This document shows, in pieces, positions 38,192 through 49,229 of a stretch of DNA of 64,000 nt; the stretch's first letter is position 1; every line of letters begins with the position of its first letter. Source of the stretch: BOG-908 sp963848205 (GTDB taxonomy: Bacteria; Pseudomonadota; Alphaproteobacteria; Acetobacterales; Acetobacteraceae); contig CAWKCV010000003.1 of the NCBI GenBank assembly GCA_963848205.1, forward strand, positions 1,054,001 through 1,118,000, read 5' to 3'. The position numbers and the translations under genes are program-made. The notes below the pieces were generated by a model. The model was not told the DNA's origin. It searched no databases and was given only the letters and a program-made list of their open reading frames with translations.

Positions 38192-41100
38192 GTGTTAGGT
38201 GCTCTGGCCGGAGAGAGACGAGGAGAGTTTAGACAACGACCTGTAGCGGCTGACAGAGGAGCAGGTCCTATCGTGCGCCGGCGCGAGATGGCTGGACTCC
38301 TGTCCGCCGAGGCGGAGGCTGTGCGCTTGGAGGGCTCTCCGCAAGATGGGGAGTTGGGGATCGCTGACTTCAGATACCTTCCGGATACTGAGGGCGCGCG
38401 GCCGGTATTGTCGTCGAAGCTGTTCCAGGGGGCCGGTGTCGGACGCGCGGTTCCCATCCATCGTATCATCGCGGAATTCCTCGCCGCCCGCTGGCTGGCG
38501 AAGCGGTGCGACACGCCGCGCGTACAGCGGCGGCTGCTCGCCTGGATGCATGTTCTATGATACTCTCGATGCTTGGTGCGGCTACGCGGCGGGGCCGAGC
38601 GCCTGGCGTGAACGGAAATTGCGGGAAGTGACCGCCGTCGAGCCGGGAAAGGCGGGGGAGCACGTGCTCGAGGAAGCATGCGCTCTGCTCTCCCATGCCG
38701 ACGCGCCGAGATTGCTGGCGGACGTCGGCCCGTCGGCCGCCTGGTTCGGCCCGCTGGTGGGTCATCCGTCGTTCAGCGGGCGCGGTGAGGTGCTCGCGCT
38801 GTGGGTGTGTCGATCGTTTAACAACGCGGCGATGCTCCGGGGATTGCCTGGACAGGCCCTTGCCGGGACGCCGCGTTCTACGAGCACCTCGGGCAAGTCC
38901 TGGAGTTCGGGCGGATCGAGCCGGAGCCGACGCTCGCGAGGGCCTGGCAAATCACGATAGCCGCCCGGCTGGACGGGTTCGACTCGGAACGGGGCCAACG
39001 CTACCAGTTCATCTACTCGGCCGCGTGAAGGCACTGGACATCGATCGGCAAGTGCGCGACGCCGTGGTCGAGATCGTCCGGCCGCGATAGAGGTGAGCCT
39101 CCCGTTCCGGCCATCATCCACGGGCACAACCCGGCGACGCCACGTCCCGATCATTGGAGGACCTCGTCCACGTTCGCTTCTCGTCGGAGGGATACCCGAC
39201 GGTGCGGGAGATCCTGCTTGACTGGCCATGCGTGCTCGGACACGAACTCGACCTGTTTCAGGCGGCTGATCGCGCGCTGGCGAAGCGCTGGTACAGGCGA
39301 GGGACGCGGACATCTGGATCGCATAGACTTAGCGAGACTGGACGTGCAGTAGATATCCGCAGGCGAAGGCGACGAGCTGGGCGCGGTTTCCTCACGGTGA
39401 CCGGATGGTGGCCATGCTCTGGGATCGCGTGGAGAGCTGGGACAGGACACAGGGCGCGGGGGCTGGCGGCGCCTGGGGCGTGTCGGACTACCTCCTGCAT
39501 CGGCAACTCCACCTGCATGCGCTTGCCGATGCGGCATTCGGCGGTGACGGATCGTACCGGCATTGGAGGGCTTGGACGATCGTGCCTTCTGGGCCGAGCG
39601 AGGCTCGCAGGGAGATCACGCGTGTAGTGCAGGCGCGCTGGACGCGACCTCCCGGATCGGCATCGTTCTTGGATCGAGGCGAAGATGCTTCTCGGACCGC
39701 CCCGGAGCCTCGCGCGGGACGCGACCGTGACGGACGACGAGTGGAGTGTGGTCCGCGACCACGCGCTCTTTCAGTTGCTGGACCCCGTCATGAGCGCGGA
39801 CGGGGTACTGGCGCCCGAGACGCTGGCGGAGTTGGAGGGGGTCAGGAACGTCATCCGGACTTTGGGCCGCGGGGACCCGAGGACGAGGAGGTCAGGTCGG
39901 CGACGATCATGACACCGCGCGGTCATCCGGAACGGCTCTCGGACGCCTCCGACGAGGATTTGCTGAGCTTAGAGATGCAGCTGCAAGGATCCGATTGGCG
40001 GGGCGAGGGCGACGTCTGGCGGCTGCTTTGCGATGCCGATCCACACCGTGCGTTGCGCGCGTTGGCGTCGGCGCCCGACGACGGTGACCGGCGGCGGCCG
40101 GACGCCATCTCCGCCTTGCTCGCCGCGTCCGGCAAGGTCGATGACGGTGAACTCGAAGCGGGCATCGCCGATTTCCTGTCGAAGATGCCCGCGGACGCGA
40201 CCCGGACCAACACGTCGCCGATCGCGGCGTGGGTGAGCGAGCGGTCCGACCTGGCGCGTGCTCACGGCCGTCGACCAATGGACGGGCTGTTCGCGCTCTG
40301 CGACCACGTCGCCAGGGCGGTATTCGCGGGTGTAGCGCCGCACCCTTCGCGGGCGCGTGGCCGGAGCGGCCGATGGATGCGGCGCTGAACTGCGCGGGCG
40401 GGTATGTCGCGTTGGCGTTCCTCGCCCTCCTTGGCGCTAGCGAATAAAGCGCGACGGCGGGTTCGGCGAGGACATCCGGCAATCGCTGGACGCGATCGTG
40501 GATGCCGACGGTCACGACGGGCTCGGCGCACGCGTGATGCTGGTGGGCGATCTCGCCTTCCTGGACGACGTAGACCCTCAATGGACGGACGGAAGGTTGT
40601 TGCCCCGGCTCGGTGGCTCCAGCCCCGAAGCCGCGGTCCTGTGGCGCGTTAGGGCCGGGCGTCGCATCGGGCGCACCAGGTTGTTCAACGCCCTCAAGCC
40701 GGCCTTCATGCGCGAGGTGACGAGGCGGGACCTAGGGCTCGCGCAGGCGGCGGGTCTCGCCGACAACCTCATGCAAGCAGCTTTCTGGACACTGGATGCC
40801 GCGGCGCACGACCTGGATCTTACCTTCCAGGAAGTCCAACACTTGCTCGCGACCTCGACGACGGCGGTACGCACCGCCGCGGCACGGATGCTGCTCCTCT
40901 GGATGGATCCGAGGGAGCGCATAGGATTCGACCGTGCGGCCCATTGGAGACTTACGGTCGGGCCATTCTTCGAGAAGGTCTGGCCACTCGATGCATCGAT
41001 CCGGGAGGCCGACGGCTCGCGGCTCCTGTGCCTCATGGCCGTGAAGTGCGGCGACGCGTTCCCGGAGGCCGTTGAGGCCATCGAACCCTTCATCGTCCCA

Positions 41101-41336
41101 TGGAGAAGCATCGCGATCGATGCCGAGCTTGCTCACACGCCCGCGGATCGGGAGACGATAGCCGGGCATCCGCTTGCCTACCTCCGGCTACTCAGCGCCG
41201 CGATTGACACCGAGGCGCACCCGCCACCGATGGATCTCGGCGTCATCCTTGATCGTCTCGTGGTCGCTGTACCGGAGGCCAGGCACGAGCGCGCCTATGT
41301 TCGCCTGGACGCGATCCGTAGGAGGGCGGACTCGTA
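38192..41336 (+). pseudogene. Large helical-repeat protein gene, possibly the C-terminal part of an NTPase/defence-type protein; frameshifted
   Basis: Coding signal runs along the plus strand in shifting frames for about 3.1 kb. The first piece (38278-38558) has IADFRYLPDT and VPIHRIIAEFLAARWLAKR, a pattern seen after NACHT/STAND ATPase cores. Later pieces are CDADPHRALRALASAP (about 40 kb), ALNCAGGYVALAFLALL (40.4 kb), DPQWTDGRLLPRLGG and FNALKPAFMREV (40.6 kb), then FFEKVWPLDASIRE and GDAFPEAVEAIEPFIVPW. The last 279 codons (40498-41334) are intact and end naturally. This is a long alpha-helical repeat protein; an NTPase and defence role is inference. At least five frame changes would be needed to rebuild it, and the N-terminal portion is not identifiable. 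Confidence 0.5.
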
Positions 41337-41400
41337 GCGGACCTGCAAGCGCCCCGTCCGTCGGGGGTCGACCGCCGTTGGCGGTACGTCGGCAGGTGCG

Positions 41401-41644
41401 CTCCGATCGCTCAATTCCGGGCCGAGACCGGCATGTCGGTAGTCGTACTAGACGTGGATCAGGCCATCGCCGCCCGACTTGGCCGCGCTGGCCTCCAAGG
41501 CTTTCAGTGATGCATCGAACGCCTCCTGGATCGGCATCCGCCGCCCCCGGAACAGCCTGCGTCCTTGGCGGGCTTGGTGACGACGGCGTGGATGACGCCG
41601 AGGACGGCGTAAGGCTGGTTTACGTTGCCTGCGGCCGTCAGCAT
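41401..41644 (-). pseudogene. YbjQ/DUF74-like small protein gene, frameshifted
   Basis: From an ATG at 41644, preceded on the minus strand by AAGGGGA at good spacing, the frame reads MLTAAGNVNQPYAVLGVIHA. It then shifts near 41540 to MPIQEAFDASLKALEASAAK and GGDGLIHV, and after a stop continues YDYRHAG. The N-terminal beta segment, the helix and the GADxxI-like strand follow the plan of YbjQ-type proteins of unknown function. The ribosome site suggests a real gene, now broken or misread. Confidence 0.4.
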
Positions 41645-41717
41645 CTGTGCGTCCCCTTTACCGCGACGGAGCATGCACGACGCGGGCCGCCGATGGAACG
41701 GGGATCGTGGCGCGTCA

Positions 41718-42560
41718 CTATCGAAGCCGGCGGGTCTCGGTGATCCGCAGCGGCGGCAACCCCGCCGGCGGAGTGACGACCCCGTCCGTGCCCGCGGTCC
41801 GCGTCGGGTCGTCCGACAATGGTAGGATTAGGCCGATCTGGGTGAACGCGGCATGGCACGCGCCGCTGCCCGGCAGTCCCAGCCGCACGGCGATGCCCGT
41901 GCCCGTCCTGCCGACGATGGCGAAGCTGGTCAGGACGTCCTCCGGCACGTCGTGGCAATGCGCCCCATCGGCTGACGCCGGACCGACGGCGTTCCCGGCC
42001 TGGTCGCGCCAGGACGTCAATAGATCGTCTAGGTCGCGCGGCGGGTTCGGGAGGTCGCCCAGGACGACCTTGTCACGGGAGAGGGCGTCGGCGATCGCCC
42101 GCGCGGGGGCGATCTGGTCCAGCGATCGGATGCGGCCTCGTTCGTCGGCCCCGATCGCCGCGCCGAATTGGTCCGAGGGATCGAAGCCGTCCTTTGCCGG
42201 CGCCGAGAGGTCGATCGTCCAGAAGCGCACGCGCTCGCTGGGGTGCGCCGCCGGCCTGAAATCGTCGGAGGTGTCGTCACGCAGCGCCAGCAGCGGACCG
42301 AACAGCGACACGACGGAGACCTTCCTGATCCCGCTCGAGCGTGCCCGCGGCGCTCGTTTCCTGGTGCATGGACAAGTCGAGCTGGGCGGCCGCGAACGAC
42401 CGCATCGAGAAGACCCGCTTGCCGTCGGCGACGCGCGTAGCCGTGATGTCGTCCGTCGTCCAGTCAACGCGCCAGGCCTGGTCGTGACCCGACCAGATGG
42501 GAGATCGCTGTGCGGTCGCGTGAGCCGGCGACGAGGATCAGGAGCATGATCGATGAGGGC
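41718..42560 (-). pseudogene. Unknown gene, probably frameshifted, downstream of the GH19-like gene
   Basis: I do not recognise the family. An ATG at about 42549 gives MLLILVAGSRDRTAI. One frame later, DQAWRVDWTTDDITATRVAD, GKRVFSMRSFAAAQLDLSMH and QETSAAGTLERDQ are read. A third frame gives VSVVSLFGPLLALRDDTSDD, RVRFWTIDLSAPAKDGFDP, RDKVVLGDLPNPPRDLDDLL and FAIVGRTGTGIAVRLGLPG, ending near 41718. Codon usage is normal for this GC-rich genome. It lies about 25 bases after the GH19-like gene on the same strand, so the two may be functionally paired, for example enzyme with partner or inhibitor; this is a guess. Confidence 0.4.
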
Positions 42561-42582
42561 GGGTGCGCGCATCGACGGCATG

Positions 42583-43588
42583 TTAATCTACCATGGTCTG
42601 CAGGATGCAGAGCTTCAGAAGCACCTCCATCTCCACGGCCTTCTTCGCGATGGGCGTGAAGCTCCCGGTGTCGTAGGGGTTCACGCACAGGCGGGCGTGG
42701 AAGTAGTCGCACTGCCCGGCGATGATGAAATCGCCCAGCTTGGCCGGGATGCGGTAGCCGTGGGCCGTCTTCCTGGCGTGCGGGTACCGGGCGGGGGCGC
42801 CTGGACGTAGTGCGAGCCGAACAGGCCCTCCCGTACGCCGATGGACATGATGCGATAGGCCATCGGCGGATCCATCGCCTTGTCCGGGTTCTGCTCGAGC
42901 AACTCGCCGAGCGCGAGCCGTTGGTCCATCTGCTTATAGTTGTCATACCAGGTCAGCTGCACGTAGCCCCGACCGTAATAGACGTTGTCGAATGGCCGGC
43001 CCGTCTCGTCCTTGAACGGTCTCGGCTTCCCGTGAACTTGCGCCCCGCGCCCAGGCCGCACTCGCGGACTGGGAAGGAACGTGTGCGCGGTCTCCCACCA
43101 GCACGTCGCTAGGAAGTATGCGAACCAGCGCAGGTCCTGGATGCGTTGGTCGTTCGCGACGAAGACGAAGAACTGGAACGAGCCCGGACGGCACGGCGCC
43201 GAACTGCCGGCTGTAGAGGCTGGTGAACTGCCCGACGCGGCTCGCCTGCATGTCGACATCGTTCGGCACCATCGCGCGGATCGCCTCGATGGGGACCTGG
43301 CCCGTTCCCCGCGAACGAGGATAGTTGCCGGGCTGCGGCGTCCTTGGGTCTGATGAGGCCGCTGGGATCGCCCTGGTTCAGCGCCCTTGTCTGGAAGTCG
43401 ACGATGCCGGTGAGGAGGTCCGGACCCGCCACCCCGTCGATCGCGATGTCGAACGGGTCGGGGGCGGACTGCCGCAGGAGGTACTCGACCTCGGCCACGT
43501 CGATCGGCTTGTTGCGGCCGCCCGCACCAACCGATCGCGAGAGTTGCGGCCCCTGCGCCAAACGATCATCTCCATTCGCGTCGCGCAT
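42583..43588 (-). pseudogene. GH19-type lysozyme/chitinase-like gene, frameshifted
   Basis: The N-terminal part from the ATG at 43588 (MRDANGDDRL) has a segment VEYLLRQSAPDPFDIAIDG that looks like a peptidoglycan-binding domain, followed by VDFQTRALNQGDPSGLI. Later frames give LRWFAYFLATCWWETAHTF and the hallmark YYGRGYVQLTWYDNYKQMD, then NPDKAMDPPMAYRIMSIGV, all typical of GH19-like peptidoglycan or chitin hydrolases. A last frame shift leads to AKLGDFIIAGQCDYFHARLC, then CVNPYDTGSFTPIAKKAVEM, ending with QTMVD and TAA at 42585. At least three frame changes separate these pieces. Such enzymes occur in phage lysis cassettes and as secreted antibacterial effectors. Confidence 0.6.
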
Positions 43589-43844
43589 ACGTTGCAGGGA
43601 ACCGTCAGTCCCGCAATCCGGGGTGGGACCGCGATGAGCGGCGTTCCAGCCCGACATGGAACGCCATCGCATGCCCCGGGCAGGGCCGCGGGTGACTCTT
43701 GGACCGTATCCTAGCTGGGCGGGACTCCGGGCGGCGTGGATGCTGTAGGACGCTGGGCTTCGCCTAAACTGTCCGCCCGGCGGAGCGTGGACCCTGGAAT
43801 CCGGTGACGCGCCCGGCGACCCGAATGCGGGTAGGTGCCACGAT

Positions 43845-43873
43845 GGACAGCGCGGCGCCGGTCACGATGCCAT
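43845..43873 (-). other. Candidate attTn7-like junction downstream of glmS
   Basis: Reading away from glmS, 24 bases (ATGGCATCGTGACCG...) follow the stop codon and then TGTCCATCGTGG begins at 43849. Tn7 inserts about 25 bases past the glmS stop and its ends begin with TGT. The match in distance is good, but a TGT is common by chance and no terminal repeat set or partner end was found. Confidence 0.3.
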
Positions 43874-45700
<1,827 letters not shown>

Positions 45701-45717
45701 CTCGTTCGCCCTCTGAC

Positions 45718-45762
45718 GCAAGCAGTCCTTTTTTGGAAAAAAGGACCAGAAAACTTTTGTTC
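45718..45762. repeat. AT-tract hairpin repeat, copy 7
   Basis: The inverted-orientation copy reads AAGCAGTCC, TTTTTTGGAAAAAAGGACC and AGAAAACTTTTG. It lies between glmU and glmS. Confidence 0.75.
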
Positions 45763-45793
45763 CGCTTTCTCGAGGCTCACGACGAGAGCCAAA

Positions 45794-47122
45794 CTACTTT
45801 CTGCCTTGCCTGAACTCACGTGCCTTGCCTGCTACATTTGCCTGCCGGCCACGCCCGAACGCCATCGCGTCCGCCTCAACATCCTGCGTGATCACGCTGC
45901 CCGCCGCGACGAACGAGCCATCGTGCAATGTCACCGGTGCGACCAGCACCGCATTCGAACCCACGAAGACGCTTTGGCCGATCGTGGTGCGATGCTTGGC
46001 GTATCCGTCGTAATTGCAGGTGATGGTGCCGGCGCCGACGTTGGTGCGCGCGCCGACCGACGCGTCGCCGAGATAGGCGAGGTGGTTGGCCTTGGCACCT
46101 TCGCCCAGATGCGTTGCCTTCAGCTCCACGAAATTGCCGACATGCGCCCCCTGCCCCACCACGGTGCCGGGGCGCAGGCGGGCGTAGGGACCGATGATGG
46201 CGCCGGCTTCCACCGTGCAGCCTTCCAGGTGGCTGAAAGCACGGATTTCGGCCGCGCCGCGCACGACCACGCCGGGGCCGAATACCACGTGCGGGCCGAC
46301 GATGGTGTCCGGCGCCAACGCCGTGTCGGCGCTGAGGAACACCGTTTCGGGCGCGGTGAACGTGGCGCCGGAGTCCATAGCGGCGAGGCGCAGGCGTTGC
46401 TGCACCACGGCTTCGGCGGCGGCCAGTTCGGCGCGCGAGTTGATGCCCCGCAGTTCGGCTTCGTCGGCTTCCACGGCCACGACGTGCGCGCCGTCGCGCA
46501 CCGCCAGACGCACCAGGTCGGTGAGGTAGTATTCACCCTTCGCGTTGTCCGGCCGGATTTCGCGCAACCACGGCAGCAGGCGGTCTGCGGGGCCGCAGAG
46601 CGCGCCGGCGTTGCACAGGCCGATGGCGCGTTCCTCGGCGCTGGCGTCCGCCCACTCGACGATGCGCTGCACGTGGCCGGCGGCGTCGACGAGCAGGCGG
46701 CCGTAGCGGGCGGGGTCGGCGGGGCGCATGGCCATCAGTGCCAGGCCGGCAGCCGATTTCTGACGTTCGGCCACAAGGCGGTGCAGGGTTTCGGGGCGGA
46801 TAAGCGGATTGTCGGCGAACAGGATGGCCACTTCGCCGGTGCCGAAATGGCCGGCGGCGCAGAGGGCGGCGTGCGCGGTGCCCAGCCGGTCGTGCTGCAC
46901 GGCGGTGGGGCGGGGTGCGGCGATGGCGGCGAGCTGTTCCATGTCGGGGCCGACGACGACGACGATCCGGCCGAAAACCTGAGATGCGGCGTCGAGCAGA
47001 TGTTGCAGCATCGGGCGGCCGGCGATGCAATGGGCGGCTTTGGGCAGTGACGATTTCATGCGTGTGCCCAGGCCGGCGGCGAGGATGACGGCGCAGGATT
47101 GGGGGCGGGCGTCGGCTTGCAT
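45794..47122 (-). CDS. glmU: Bifunctional N-acetylglucosamine-1-phosphate uridyltransferase / acetyltransferase GlmU
   Basis: A 442-residue enzyme that acetylates glucosamine-1-phosphate and then makes UDP-GlcNAc. The N-terminal uridyltransferase domain has AVILAAGLGTRMKSSLPK, DRLGTAHAAL and ADNPL. The C-terminal half is a left-handed beta-helix of hexapeptide repeats with NFVELKATHLGEGAKANHL and YLGDASVG, including the catalytic His and the NVGAGTITCNYDG segment. It lies upstream of glmS, so the two make consecutive steps of the pathway and may be co-transcribed, with a hairpin between them. Confidence 0.97.
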   Translation of the reverse strand: MQADARPQSCAVILAAGLGTRMKSSLPKAAHCIAGRPMLQHLLDAASQVFGRIVVVVGPDMEQLAAIAAPRPTAVQHDRLGTAHAALCAAGHFGTGEVAILFADNPLIRPETLHRLVAERQKSAAGLALMAMRPADPARYGRLLVDAAGHVQRIVEWADASAEERAIGLCNAGALCGPADRLLPWLREIRPDNAKGEYYLTDLVRLAVRDGAHVVAVEADEAELRGINSRAELAAAEAVVQQRLRLAAMDSGATFTAPETVFLSADTALAPDTIVGPHVVFGPGVVVRGAAEIRAFSHLEGCTVEAGAIIGPYARLRPGTVVGQGAHVGNFVELKATHLGEGAKANHLAYLGDASVGARTNVGAGTITCNYDGYAKHRTTIGQSVFVGSNAVLVAPVTLHDGSFVAAGSVITQDVEADAMAFGRGRQANVAGKAREFRQGRK

Positions 47123-47226
47123 CAGCGGGTTCTACCGGCGGCATCATGCGATGGCCACCGCACGTTTGATGTCCGCAGGTAACACCGCTAGCAACCCGGT
47201 CGCGCATGCGGAGGGAAGCCGGGCCG

Positions 47227-48141
47227 ATGTCCATCTATGTCGTGACCGGAGGGGCCGGCTTCATCGGCTCGCATCTGGTGGATGCGTTGCTGGCTCAGGG
47301 ACATGGCGTGCGCGTGGTGGACGATCTTTCCACCGGGCACCGGCATAATTTGGACCCACGCGCCGAGCTGGTCGTGGCCGATATCTGTGACGCGGCGGCG
47401 CTGGGCCGCGCGTTGGCGGGGGCGGCGGGCTGCTATCATCTGGCGGCGATCGCGTCGGTGGCGCGCGGCAACGAGGATTGGGCGGGGACGCACCGGGTGA
47501 ACCTGACGGGCACTATCGCGGTGCTCGATGCCTGCCGGGCGGGCGGCTTGCCGGTGGTGTATGCGTCCTCGGCCGCGACGTATGGCAATGTGGGCGATAC
47601 GGTTGCGCATGAGGGTTTGGTGTGCGCGCCGCAGACGGCTTACGGCGCCGACAAATATGGCTCGGAGCTGCATGCGGCGGTGGGGTGGGGCGTGCATGGC
47701 GTGCCGAGCTTCGGCTTGCGGTTTTTCAACGTGTATGGGCCGCGGCAGGATCCTGCTTCGCCGTATAGCGGAGTGATTTCCATCTTCGCGGACCGGATCG
47801 CGCGCGGCGCGCCGGTGAGCGTGCATGGCGATGGCGGGCAGACGCGGGATTTCGTGTTCGTGGCCGACGTGGTGGCGCATTTGGTGGGGGCAATGGCGTA
47901 TCTGGGGCGCGTGCCAGGCGCCTGGGCGTGCAATGTATGCACCGGCCGGGAGACCTCCGTGCTGGAACTGGCGCAGACGTTGGCGGAGCTCTCCGGACGG
48001 CCGGCGCAGATCGGCCACGGACCGGCGCGCGCGGGTGACATCAGGCGCTCGGTCGGCTCGCCGGCACGTGCCAAGACGCTGCTCGGAATATCGGCCGGGA
48101 CTTCCTTGGCGAGGGGCCTCGCATCAACCCTGGAGCGGTGA
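47227..48141 (+). CDS. NAD-dependent epimerase/dehydratase (UDP-sugar 4-epimerase-like)
   Basis: A 304-residue extended SDR enzyme. It has the N-terminal NAD motif VTGGAGFIGSHLVDAL, the acidic VVDDLSTGHRHNL, the SSAATYG segment with Ser, and the catalytic YGADK. The substrate segment FFNVYGPRQDPASPYSG is typical of UDP-glucose or UDP-glucuronate 4-epimerases. The ATG at 47227 starts the Rossmann fold; an ATG seven codons earlier is less likely. It is divergent from glmU and probably feeds surface polysaccharide synthesis. Confidence 0.9.
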   Translation: MSIYVVTGGAGFIGSHLVDALLAQGHGVRVVDDLSTGHRHNLDPRAELVVADICDAAALGRALAGAAGCYHLAAIASVARGNEDWAGTHRVNLTGTIAVLDACRAGGLPVVYASSAATYGNVGDTVAHEGLVCAPQTAYGADKYGSELHAAVGWGVHGVPSFGLRFFNVYGPRQDPASPYSGVISIFADRIARGAPVSVHGDGGQTRDFVFVADVVAHLVGAMAYLGRVPGAWACNVCTGRETSVLELAQTLAELSGRPAQIGHGPARAGDIRRSVGSPARAKTLLGISAGTSLARGLASTLER

Positions 48142-48191
48142 TCAAAAGTTTTTTGGTCCTTTTATTCAAAAAAGGACTGCTTCCTTCCTTC
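48142..48191. repeat. AT-tract hairpin repeat, copy 8 (near consensus)
   Basis: CAAAAGTTTTTTGGTCC, TTTTATTCAAAAAAGGACT and GCTTCCTTCC follow the epimerase stop within a few bases and precede the aldolase. Confidence 0.75.
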
Positions 48192-48239
48192 TTATGCCCG
48201 CGTGGGCTATCCCCGCCAAAGCAGCCGGAGTTGCCAGTC

Positions 48240-49172
48240 ATGAACCTGACCCCCCCAGTCCGCAGGATCCTCAACAACTACGAGAGCGACAATCCGGGCA
48301 CCAAGGCGAATCTTGTCCAATTCATGATGGAGGGCAAGCTGCGTGGCACGGGCCGCCTGGTGATCCTGCCTGTCGATCAGGGCTTCGAGCATGGTCCGGC
48401 GCGCAGTTTTGCGGCCAACCCGCCGGCTTACGATCCGCACTACCATTTTCAGTTGGCGATCGATGCTGGGTTGTCCGCGTTCGCGGCGCCGTTGGGCATG
48501 CTGGAGTGCGGCGCGGCCTCGTTTGCCGGGCAGATACCGTTGATCCTGAAGATGAATTCGTCGAACTCGCTGGCGACGGAGAAGGATCAGGCGGTTACCG
48601 GGTCGGTGTCGGACGCGCTGCGGCTCGGGTGCTCGGCGATCGGGTTCACGATCTACCCGGGCAGCGAATATTGCTTCAAGCAGATGGACGAGTTGCGCGA
48701 CCTGGCCGAGGAAGCCAAGGCGGCGGGGCTGGTGGTGGTGGTGTGGAGCTATCCGCGCGGGCCGATGCTGGACAAGGCGGGTGAGACGGCACTCGATATC
48801 TGTGCCTATGCCGCGCACATGGCGGCGCTGACCGGTGCACACATCATCAAGGTGAAGCCGCCCACTGAGCATCTGAGTCTGCCCTCGGCTGCAAAGGTGT
48901 ACGAGGAGCTGAACATTCCGCGTGCGACGATGGCCGAGCGTGTGCGCCATGTGGTGCAGAGCTGCTTCAACGGGCGGCGGATCGTGGTGTTTTCCGGCGG
49001 CGAGAACAACAAGGATACCGACGACCTGCTGCACACGATCCAGGGCATTCGCGACGGCGGTGCGAATGGCGCGATCATCGGGCGCAATACGTTCCAGCGG
49101 CCGCGTGAGGAGGCTTTGGCGTTGCTGGCGAAGATCATCGAGATTTATCGGAAGCCGGTGACGGGGCAGTGA
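48240..49172 (+). CDS. Class I fructose-bisphosphate aldolase (DhnA type)
   Basis: A 310-residue aldolase of the archaeal-type class I family, which cleaves fructose-1,6-bisphosphate through a Schiff base. It has LVILPVDQGFEHGPARSF, the GCSAIGFTIYPGS strand, the Schiff-base lysine in AHIIKVKPPTEHL, and the phosphate-binding VFSGGENN with GGANGAIIGRNTFQR. The ATG at 48240 has GGAG nine bases upstream; an upstream in-frame ATG would read through the hairpin repeat and is rejected. Confidence 0.93.
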   Translation: MNLTPPVRRILNNYESDNPGTKANLVQFMMEGKLRGTGRLVILPVDQGFEHGPARSFAANPPAYDPHYHFQLAIDAGLSAFAAPLGMLECGAASFAGQIPLILKMNSSNSLATEKDQAVTGSVSDALRLGCSAIGFTIYPGSEYCFKQMDELRDLAEEAKAAGLVVVVWSYPRGPMLDKAGETALDICAYAAHMAALTGAHIIKVKPPTEHLSLPSAAKVYEELNIPRATMAERVRHVVQSCFNGRRIVVFSGGENNKDTDDLLHTIQGIRDGGANGAIIGRNTFQRPREEALALLAKIIEIYRKPVTGQ

Positions 49173-49173
49173 G

Positions 49174-49223
49174 GGAAGGAAGCACTTCTTTTTCGGAGGA
49201 AAGAAGCAGACGACTTTTGTTCC
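49174..49223. repeat. AT-tract hairpin repeat, copy 9 (diverged)
   Basis: GGAAGCACTTCTTTTTC, then GGAGGAAAGAAGCAGACG and ACTTTTG, in inverted orientation. The stem bases differ from the consensus (CTTCTTT/AAAGAAG), which keeps pairing despite sequence change. Confidence 0.6.
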
Positions 49224-49229
49224 GCTTTC

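Noticed and set aside
39026..39028. TGA after a frame ending IYSAA as a true end of a separate gene
   Set aside because: Coding signal resumes in another frame within a few bases (KALDIDRQVRDAVVEIV), so this may be one of the many frame breaks rather than a gene end.
43589..43873. tRNA, small RNA or riboswitch next to glmS
   Set aside because: No cloverleaf or known glmS ribozyme-like structure is visible in the gap, and the gap lies downstream of glmS, not upstream where a ribozyme would act.
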